Source: Rhodoligotrophos sp. CJ14
GTDB lineage: Bacteria > Pseudomonadota > Alphaproteobacteria > Rhizobiales > Im1
DNA length: 64,000 bases
Direction: 5' to 3'
Assembly (NCBI RefSeq): GCF_038811545.1
Contig: NZ_CP133319.1
Location: 496,001-560,000 of the forward strand
A program made the translations under genes and the position numbers. The notes beneath the pieces are model-generated. The model ran no database searches, was not told the origin of the DNA, and saw only the letters and a program-made list of their open reading frames with translations. Positions 57,934 to 64,000 of this stretch are shown one piece after another (within the stretch, counting starts at the first letter, position 1; every line of letters starts with the position of its first letter).

Positions 57934-60399
57934 CTAATACAGGCCCCCGGTGCCGGTGGATAGCCCGCCATCGCTCTGCGCCGGCAGCTGCAGCACCCCG
58001 CCGGCCCCGCCATGAGCGAGCTCCTGGCCACCGATGACGACCGTATCATCTGGCGGTCCCTCGCCCGGCTTGAACGCTTCGAGGATCACATTGGCATCCC
58101 CATAGGCGGCCCTTTGGCCATTGCTGGGATTGATGGGGATGAGCTGCATGCCCGGCGGAATTCGGAATGGAATGCCGGGCTTGTCCTTCAGCGCCATTTT
58201 CATGAAATCCGCGAAGATGGGCGCGGCGAGTTGGCCGCCGGTCTGCCCCCGCCCCATCGGGCGCGGATTGTCATAGCCGATATAGATGCCCACCGCGAGA
58301 TCCGGCGCATAGCCGACGAACCAGGCATCCTTTTCATCATTCGTCGTGCCGGTCTTGCCCGCCAGCGGCTTGCCGACCGTCGACACGATCTTGCCCGTGC
58401 CGCGCTGCACGACCCCTTCCAGCATCGAGGTGATCTGATAGGCCGTATAGGGATTGATCACCTGCTCCCGATCATCGCTGAGCTCGGGCTCGGGCTGGTT
58501 CTGCCACTGATCCGCCTTGCAGCTCGGACAGTCCCGGTCATCGTGGCGATAGATCGTATGGCCGTAGCGGTCCTGGATGCGATCGATCAGCGTTGGCGTG
58601 ATTCGCCTGCCCCCATTGTCCAGCATCGCGAAAGCCGCCGTCATGCGCAGCAAGCTGGTCTCCCCCGCCCCCAAAGCCGTTGAGAGCATCGCCGGCATCT
58701 TGTCGTAAATGCCGAACCGTTCGGCGATTTCCGAGACCTTTTCGAGACCCATGTCCTGGGCGAGCCGCACCGTCATGACGTTCCGCGAGAGCTCGATCCC
58801 GCGCCGAAGGGTCGATGGGCCATAGAACTTGTTCGAATAGTTCTTCGGGCTCCACACCGCGCCGTTGGACAGACGAACTTCGATCGGCGCGTCCATGATC
58901 ACGCTGGATGGCGTATAGCCATTCTCCAATGCCGCCGCATAGACGAAGGGCTTGAACGAAGAGCCCGGCTGCCGCTTGGCTTGGCTCGCGCGGTTGAACT
59001 GGCTCATCCCATAGGAGAAGCCGCCCACCATTGCCAGGACGCGGCCCGTATGCGGGTCCATGGCAACGAGCCCGCCTTCGATCTCTGGAACCTGCACCAA
59101 GTGATATTCACCTGCCGCATCCCCAGGAGCAACATAGATGACGTCGCCCGGCTTGAGCACCTGCTCCACCGATTTCACCTGCGGGCCAAGGCCGCGATTG
59201 GTGAGGGCCCGCGCCCAGCTCAGGAGCTTCAGCGGAACGGTGCCTGTATCCCGCTGCTTGGCGATCGCCCCGCCGACGAGACGCTGCGGCCGCAAACCGA
59301 TGGTCGCCTCCTTTGGGTCGGTCGCGAGCACCACCGCGAGCTGCCACGGTGCGATATCCGCCGGCACCTCCATCTCGGCCAGCGCCTTTCCCCAGTCTCC
59401 ATCCAGCGCGATCTGCTTCACCGGCCCGCGATAGCCCCGGGCACGATCGAATTTGAGCAGACCGCGGATGAGCGCCTGTCGGGCATAGATCTGCAACGCG
59501 GGCTGCAGCGTGGTGCGGATGGAAAGCCCACCGTCATAGAGTTTCTTCTCGCCATAGAGGTCGAGCACCTCGCGCCGCACCTCCTCCGAGAAATACTCCG
59601 CCGAGAACAGCTCCTCCCCATTCCCGCGCGAGCTGATCGCCAGCGGCTCCTTCATCGCAGCCTCCGCCGCCTCATGGGTCACGAACCCATTGGCGGCCAT
59701 CTGCTGCAGCACCCAGTTTCGCCGTTCGATCGCCCGCTGCGTATAGCGGGTCGGATGATAGTTCGAAGGCGCCTTGGGCAGAGCGGCGAGATAGGCGACT
59801 TCCGCCAGCGAGAGCTCATTGAGCGGCTTGTCGAAATAGTTGAGGGCCGCCGCCGCGACTCCATAGGCACCAAAGCCGAGATAGATCTCGTTGAGATAGA
59901 GTTCGAGGATCTTGTCCTTGGAATAGGTCTGCTCGATTCGCATCGCGAGCAGCGCTTCCTTGAGCTTGCGATCGAGCGTGCGCTCGTTCGTCAGCAGAAA
60001 ATTCTTGGCCACCTGCTGCGTGATGGTGGACGCACCCACCATATGCCCGCCGCCATTGACGTAATTCTCCGCATTCGTGAGCACCGCCTTTGCAATGCCC
60101 GTAATGTCGAGGCCACCATGCTGATAGAAGCTCTTGTCCTCCGCCGACAGGAAGGCGTTGATCACCAGCTTCGGGATCTGGCTCACCGGAACATAAAGGC
60201 GCCGCTCGCGGGCATATTCGGCGATGAGCGTCCCATCCGCCGCATGCACACGGGTCATCACTGGCGGCTCGTATTCCGCAAGCTGCCGGTAATCCGGAAG
60301 CTCGCCGGAGACCTTCCAGACCACATAGCCGGCGACGGCTGCGGCCGCACCGAACAATATGAAGCCGACCGCGAAGAGATAACCAAAAAATCTCAGCAT
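57934..60399 (-). CDS. mrcA: Penicillin-binding protein 1A
   Basis: 821-residue bifunctional class A PBP that polymerises and cross-links peptidoglycan. A membrane anchor (about 7-30) precedes the glycosyltransferase domain with catalytic Glu87 in SAEDKSFYQHGG; the transpeptidase has SSFK in QPGSSFKPFVY, SRN in ELSRNVMTV and KTGTT in LAGKTGTTNDEKD. An OB-like (PCB_OB) region lies between. Downstream of amiC and upstream of prfB on the same strand, as in related genomes. Confidence 0.95.
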   Translation of the reverse strand: MLRFFGYLFAVGFILFGAAAAVAGYVVWKVSGELPDYRQLAEYEPPVMTRVHAADGTLIAEYARERRLYVPVSQIPKLVINAFLSAEDKSFYQHGGLDITGIAKAVLTNAENYVNGGGHMVGASTITQQVAKNFLLTNERTLDRKLKEALLAMRIEQTYSKDKILELYLNEIYLGFGAYGVAAAALNYFDKPLNELSLAEVAYLAALPKAPSNYHPTRYTQRAIERRNWVLQQMAANGFVTHEAAEAAMKEPLAISSRGNGEELFSAEYFSEEVRREVLDLYGEKKLYDGGLSIRTTLQPALQIYARQALIRGLLKFDRARGYRGPVKQIALDGDWGKALAEMEVPADIAPWQLAVVLATDPKEATIGLRPQRLVGGAIAKQRDTGTVPLKLLSWARALTNRGLGPQVKSVEQVLKPGDVIYVAPGDAAGEYHLVQVPEIEGGLVAMDPHTGRVLAMVGGFSYGMSQFNRASQAKRQPGSSFKPFVYAAALENGYTPSSVIMDAPIEVRLSNGAVWSPKNYSNKFYGPSTLRRGIELSRNVMTVRLAQDMGLEKVSEIAERFGIYDKMPAMLSTALGAGETSLLRMTAAFAMLDNGGRRITPTLIDRIQDRYGHTIYRHDDRDCPSCKADQWQNQPEPELSDDREQVINPYTAYQITSMLEGVVQRGTGKIVSTVGKPLAGKTGTTNDEKDAWFVGYAPDLAVGIYIGYDNPRPMGRGQTGGQLAAPIFADFMKMALKDKPGIPFRIPPGMQLIPINPSNGQRAAYGDANVILEAFKPGEGPPDDTVVIGGQELAHGGAGGVLQLPAQSDGGLSTGTGGLY

Positions 60400-60621
60400 T
60401 GAGTTTATCTTCTTTGGCCCGTCGAATCCGGAATTCCGGATGGCCTAGGCTCCCCGATCTTGAACGCGATCCCATAGGCGGAACCGTGGCGTTCTCATAT
60501 CCTAACACGGTTCGATGGGTCCAACACCATTCCGCTGTCGGGATAAGGCGAATTTGAACGGGGGTATCGGCGCAATATGGCAGTCCGATGGCGCGGGAGC
60601 TCGTCGCTCGACGAAACGCAG

Positions 60622-62181
60622 CTATCGACGCTGCGCCACATGGGTTCCGAAAAAGCCGTCAATCGCTGAAACGATGGCACCGGCAACCCGTTTGCGCCAG
60701 GCATCGGAGGTGAGGAGTTTTTCGTCCTCCGGGCTCGACAGATAGCCGAGCTCGAGCAGCACGGAGGGCACGTCCGGCGCCCGTAGCACGCGAAACCCCG
60801 CATAGCGGTGTGGCTTGGTATTCAGCCGGGTCGTATCCTTGAGCTCGCCGACCAGGGTCTTGGCGAAGAACATCGAGTGGTTGCGGGTTTCGCGCTGCAC
60901 GAGGTCGACCAGGATGTCGGTCAGCTGTTCATTCTCCGCCTCGGGCGGGATGCCGCCGACCAGGTCGGCCTTGTTCTCGGCGGCCGCGATCTCGGCGGCT
61001 TCCTGGTCCGAAGCCCGCTCCGACACCGTATAGATCGTCGAACCGCGAGCGATGCCGCGCTTGAGCGAGTCCGCGTGAATGGAGATGAAGAGATCGGCAT
61101 TGTGCTTTTGTGCGATCTCGACGCGCCCGCCCAAGGTGATGAAGGTGTCATTGTCCCGGGTGAGCTGGACATCGTAGCGGCCCGATGACTTGAGCGCGTC
61201 TCTGAGCGCGCGCGCAAAGCCCAGAACCACGTTCTTCTCGAGAGTGCCGGACCGGCTGATCGCCCCGGGATCAACGCCGCCATGCCCGGGATCGATCACG
61301 ATGACCGGCCGCCTGTTTTGCTTGGGCTGAGGAGCCTGCGCCTTCGCTTTGGGCTTGGGCGCGGCAAGAGTGGCCGGGCTGAAGGCGGCGGTGGGCTCCA
61401 CAACCGCCATATCCGCTGTCGGCGCCTGGGCGCTTGCCGCAGCAGGGGCTTCGGCCGTTGCGATCTCGGGTCCCGTCGATTTGGCGCTCAAACTCTCGAT
61501 GATAGATGCAAACGAGGTGGGCTTCGGCTTGGGGCGAGGCGGCATGCTTGGCTTAGGGGATGCCTCCACTGTTGCAAGCGCCGTTCTTTCGCCCACTGTT
61601 TGAGGCTCCTGTTGAGCCACCTGCTTCGATCCGGCGGGCTCGGGCGAAGCCACGGGCGCCGGCTTCTCCTGCTGATTGAGCCGCGCGAGAATTGTGGCGA
61701 AAGTCTTCTCGTCGGTCTGGACGAGATCGATCACCATTCGCGCAGGACTGTTGTCGGACGGCTCGACCAGGAATGTCTTGTCGATCAGCACCGGCCCGCT
61801 GGCATCGATGACGACACGCGCCTTGTCGCCGTCAAACTGGCCATAGCGATATCCGCGCACCAGACCGCGTCCCATCTTGCCGATGCCGGCCGGAAGCTTG
61901 AAGGCCACAGCCGGCATATCGATCACCACCCGGAACGGGTCTGGGGTGACCGTCACCGTATAGGCGATCGGATGGTTGAGATCGAGCACGAAGCGCGTCT
62001 TGCGATCATCTCCCGCAACGCGCGCACCAATGGCTTCGATTGCGGCATTCGCCTGTCCTGCTGACTGGGCTAGGCTTGGTGCTGGAAACAGAAGGAATTG
62101 AACCAGGCAGACGAGGGCCAGGATCACGGACGAGACGACGCGCGCATTCCGCGACACCCGTACTCGGTTGCCAGCACTCAC
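60622..62181 (-). CDS. amiC: N-acetylmuramoyl-L-alanine amidase AmiC
   Basis: About 519-residue septal murein amidase. The start is taken as GTG 62181, with AAAGG ten bases upstream (that AAAGG lies inside an alternative GTG start at 62199). An N-terminal signal peptide ends near SLAQS. An AMIN domain (about 45-150; VLDLNHPIAYTVTV and VVIDMPAVAFKL) directs the enzyme to the septum. A long Ala/Pro/Lys-rich linker follows, then Amidase_3 (about 295-515) with zinc ligands in DPGHGGVDPG and ISIHADSL and Glu in LELGYLS. Activation normally needs an EnvC/NlpD-like LytM factor. Confidence 0.94.
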   Translation of the reverse strand: MSAGNRVRVSRNARVVSSVILALVCLVQFLLFPAPSLAQSAGQANAAIEAIGARVAGDDRKTRFVLDLNHPIAYTVTVTPDPFRVVIDMPAVAFKLPAGIGKMGRGLVRGYRYGQFDGDKARVVIDASGPVLIDKTFLVEPSDNSPARMVIDLVQTDEKTFATILARLNQQEKPAPVASPEPAGSKQVAQQEPQTVGERTALATVEASPKPSMPPRPKPKPTSFASIIESLSAKSTGPEIATAEAPAAASAQAPTADMAVVEPTAAFSPATLAAPKPKAKAQAPQPKQNRRPVIVIDPGHGGVDPGAISRSGTLEKNVVLGFARALRDALKSSGRYDVQLTRDNDTFITLGGRVEIAQKHNADLFISIHADSLKRGIARGSTIYTVSERASDQEAAEIAAAENKADLVGGIPPEAENEQLTDILVDLVQRETRNHSMFFAKTLVGELKDTTRLNTKPHRYAGFRVLRAPDVPSVLLELGYLSSPEDEKLLTSDAWRKRVAGAIVSAIDGFFGTHVAQRR

Positions 62182-62398
62182 TGCGCAGCGCCCTTTCACA
62201 ACTCGAACACAACATCCCTCGCGGAGCTCGCGCCGCCGCCACGTGGCGCTCCGCTAACGGCTCACCCTATTCCCGACAGGTTAATCATTACTTACATAAC
62301 GATGAGACGGGCGCCCGCGCGCGCTCCCGCCGCAACGAAAATGCGGGGCTGCGCGCTGCATTGGACGAGTAAACGTCCCCGGCCCTTAGCAACCGCTC

Positions 62399-62428
62399 TT
62401 GCCAAGCTTCGGCTATGTCCGGTAATTA
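62399..62428 (+). promoter_or_regulatory. Possible promoter for the rne leader
   Basis: TTGCCA (62399-62404) and TAATTA (62423-62428) with an 18-bp spacer. Weak match; supported only by position upstream of the leader hairpin. Confidence 0.3.
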
Positions 62429-62429
62429 A

Positions 62430-62607
62430 GGGCACCGGGGTTCATTATGCGCCATGATTACTTCGAGTGGTGTATGATGCCTCTGCGGTTTTCTCGCGTG
62501 CTGGCGCGTTGCCGATTCTGGACCAACGCAGGCTGGCCGTTTGAATTGCAGACCTGTGAATGCAGGTTGCACATTTGACCGCCGTCCGTTCGAGGGACGG
62601 CGTTTTT
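62430..62607 (+). ncRNA. Candidate small RNA or attenuated rne leader
   Basis: Segment from just after the promoter candidate to the terminator-like hairpin. It contains a small ACCTG/CAGGT stem (about 62551-62566) before the terminator. No Rfam family recognised. It could be a trans-acting sRNA or a prematurely terminated rne transcript. Confidence 0.35.
62580..62607 (+). terminator. Intrinsic terminator inside the rne leader
   Basis: Stem CGCCGTCC (62580-62587) with GGACGGCG (62595-62602), 7-nt loop, then TTTTT (62603-62607). It is a textbook terminator, located 280 bp before the rne start and pointing in the same direction. Confidence 0.75.
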
Positions 62608-62888
62608 GAAGCTGCTCCAACCGGTTTGGAGCGATTATGGACTGAATCGGAACAGGCTGTTGCATACGTTCGCTGAGAATGGGTTGGCAGGAAGCGCACC
62701 GGGAATGAGGCTCTTCGGAGTGCCCCCCGCATCGTCCGCCCCACTTCAGCGCCGCGAGACCTTGCCTGCTCCCACCACATCAACATGCGCTCGCGCCGGT
62801 CTGGCGGTGAAGGTGATGGCCAAGGGCCTCAATCGCCTCCCCGCTGGCATGGAGCTTGCGCCCGCGCGAGCGCGGGAGAAAGAAGAAC

Positions 62889-64000
62889 ATGGGAAGCACA
62901 ATGCTTATCGACGCGGCACATCCGGAGGAGACCCGGGTTGTCGTGCAGCGTGGGAACAAGATTGAGGAATTCGACTACGAGTCGTCATCGCGAAAGCAGA
63001 TTCGCGGCAATATCTACCTCGCCAAGGTAACCCGCGTTGAGCCGTCGCTGCAGGCCGCCTTCGTTGATTATGGTGGCAATCGCCACGGTTTCTTGGCCTT
63101 CAGTGAAATTCACCCCGACTATTACCAGATCCCGGTTGCAGATCGTCAGGCACTGCTGCGCGAGGAATCTCGCAGTCACCGCGCCTCTGACGAGGAAGAC
63201 GACAAGAGCGGCGAGGAGGCGGCCGAGCCCACGTCTGAGAGGGACGGCAACGGTGCCGCTGAAGGCAATGGCGAGGCGCGCGAGGCTCGAGCCAAGGGTG
63301 CACGGCGCGGCCGCGGCGAGGATGGCGAAGCCTCGGTCGAGGAGATCGACGAGGATCCGGAAGCCCAGGCCGTAGACTCTGTAGGCGCCGATGATGCCCT
63401 GGAAGAGGCATCCTTCCGCCGCAACGTGAAGCGCGTCTACAAGATTCAGGAAGTGATCAAGCGCCGCCAGATCCTGCTGGTTCAGGTGGTCAAGGAGGAG
63501 CGGGGCAATAAGGGCGCGGCGCTCACCACCTACCTGTCCCTCGCTGGCCGTTACTGCGTCCTCATGCCGAACACCGCGCGTGGCGGCGGCATTTCCCGCA
63601 AGATCACCGATGCGAGCGACAGGCGACGCCTCAAGGAAGTTGCGCGCGAGATGGAGGTGCCCGAGGGCATGGGCGTGATCGTGCGCACGGCCGGTGCCAA
63701 CCGCACTAAGGCCGAAATCAAGCGCGATTACGACTATCTGCTGCGCCAGTGGGAAAGCATCCGCGATCTCACGCTCAAATCCACAGCCCCCACCCTGATC
63801 TATGAGGAAGGCAGCCTCATCAAGCGCGCCATCCGGGATCTCTACACCAAGGACATCGAGCAGATTCTCGTTGAAGGTGCAGCCGCCCACCGCGAGGCGC
63901 GCGACTTCATGAAGATGCTGATGCCGAGCCATGCGCGCAATGTGCGGCTCTATCAGGAATCACGCCCCCTCTTCAGCCGCTATCAAGTGGAAAGCCAGCT
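62889..64000 (+). CDS. rne: Ribonuclease E/G (5' part; continues beyond window)
   Basis: First 370 residues of the endoribonuclease that initiates mRNA decay and rRNA/tRNA processing. The start is ATG 62889 (MGSTMLIDAAHPEETRVVV) with GGAG ten bases upstream; a second ATG (62901) is less likely. The S1 domain (GNIYLAKVTRVEPSLQAAFVDYGG) is split by an insert at residues about 92-180, highly charged (Asp/Glu, then Arg/Gly/Ala), as in other Rhizobiales. The 5'-sensor and RNase H-like region follow (RGGGISRKITDASDRRRL; GVIVRTAGANRTK). The catalytic aspartates and C-terminal scaffold lie outside. Confidence 0.95.
   Translation, partial: MGSTMLIDAAHPEETRVVVQRGNKIEEFDYESSSRKQIRGNIYLAKVTRVEPSLQAAFVDYGGNRHGFLAFSEIHPDYYQIPVADRQALLREESRSHRASDEEDDKSGEEAAEPTSERDGNGAAEGNGEAREARAKGARRGRGEDGEASVEEIDEDPEAQAVDSVGADDALEEASFRRNVKRVYKIQEVIKRRQILLVQVVKEERGNKGAALTTYLSLAGRYCVLMPNTARGGGISRKITDASDRRRLKEVAREMEVPEGMGVIVRTAGANRTKAEIKRDYDYLLRQWESIRDLTLKSTAPTLIYEEGSLIKRAIRDLYTKDIEQILVEGAAAHREARDFMKMLMPSHARNVRLYQESRPLFSRYQVESQ

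Larger units (their letters stand above)
62200..62888. other. Divergent amiC/rne intergenic region, long rne leader
   Basis: 689 bp with no supportable gene. On the plus strand it holds a promoter candidate, a hairpin with T-run (62580-62607), then about 280 bp to the rne ATG. Long rne leaders that mediate autoregulation by RNase E are known in other bacteria; here that is inferred from length and structure. Confidence 0.6.

Noticed and set aside
62889-63932. A 315-codon minus-strand open frame opposite rne
   Set aside because: It mirrors the RNase E coding sequence, whose S1 and catalytic-region motifs are unmistakable.

Overview
The window is GC-rich, gene-dense chromosomal DNA of an alphaproteobacterium, most likely from the Rhizobiales/Hyphomicrobiales. 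Evidence for this includes a DUF1476 (F1-ATPase inhibitor zeta) gene divergent from purC, a purC-purS-purQ-purL-bolA-grxD cluster, an Usg-family gene, a phasin, an rne / amiC-ponA-prfB block, an RNase E with a long charged insert in its S1 region, and dispersed palindromic intergenic repeats resembling rhizobial RIME elements. No genus is assigned. I see no prophage, IS element, CRISPR array, rRNA or tRNA.

Layout. 1-4.8 kb: end of an M20 deacylase, class III CoA-transferase, PaaI-type thioesterase, RidA protein, small acidic protein, ferredoxin-NADP reductase. 5.1-10.4 kb: RNase P RNA, an AmpD-like amidase with a small membrane protein, clpS-clpA, and a phasin with a strong promoter containing a palindromic operator candidate. 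10.6-19.5 kb: D,D-carboxypeptidase with SPOR domain, gamma-glutamyltransferase, small secreted protein, cyclase-family hydrolase, and an RND efflux pump with its adaptor. 19.8-25.4 kb: branched-chain amino-acid-type ABC transporter (livGFHM, with convergent livK) and a stand-alone Lrp ligand-binding domain. 25.4-35.5 kb: thiD, purB, an NAPRTase-like enzyme with an HpcH/HpaI aldolase, DUF1476, purC-S-Q-L, bolA, grxD.

35.6-45.5 kb: MFS transporter and a small membrane protein, a four-gene Gld-like ABC operon (ATPase, permease, GldG-like, DUF4340), usg, a lipoprotein, rpsD, murI-trmJ. 45.6-53.4 kb: icd, a decayed anmK pseudogene, tyrS, a giant AsmA/DUF3971 protein, a Bcp peroxiredoxin. 53.5-64 kb: an M23 peptidase overlapping a bactofilin gene, a second cyclase-family protein with a C-terminal frameshift, prfB with the RF2 programmed frameshift, PBP1A, AmiC, and the start of rne behind a long leader.

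Functional themes are envelope and peptidoglycan metabolism (AmpD-like amidase, D,D-carboxypeptidase, MurI, M23 peptidase, bactofilin, PBP1A, AmiC, lost AnmK), purine synthesis, proteolysis and transport. The most notable non-textbook signals are about ten copies of a ~100-bp repeat, several of which sit exactly at gene ends and supply the stop codon; a cyclase whose frameshift makes it read into one of these repeats; the anmK pseudogene; a shared palindrome at the phasin promoter and at an orphan promoter; and a terminator-like hairpin in the rne leader.
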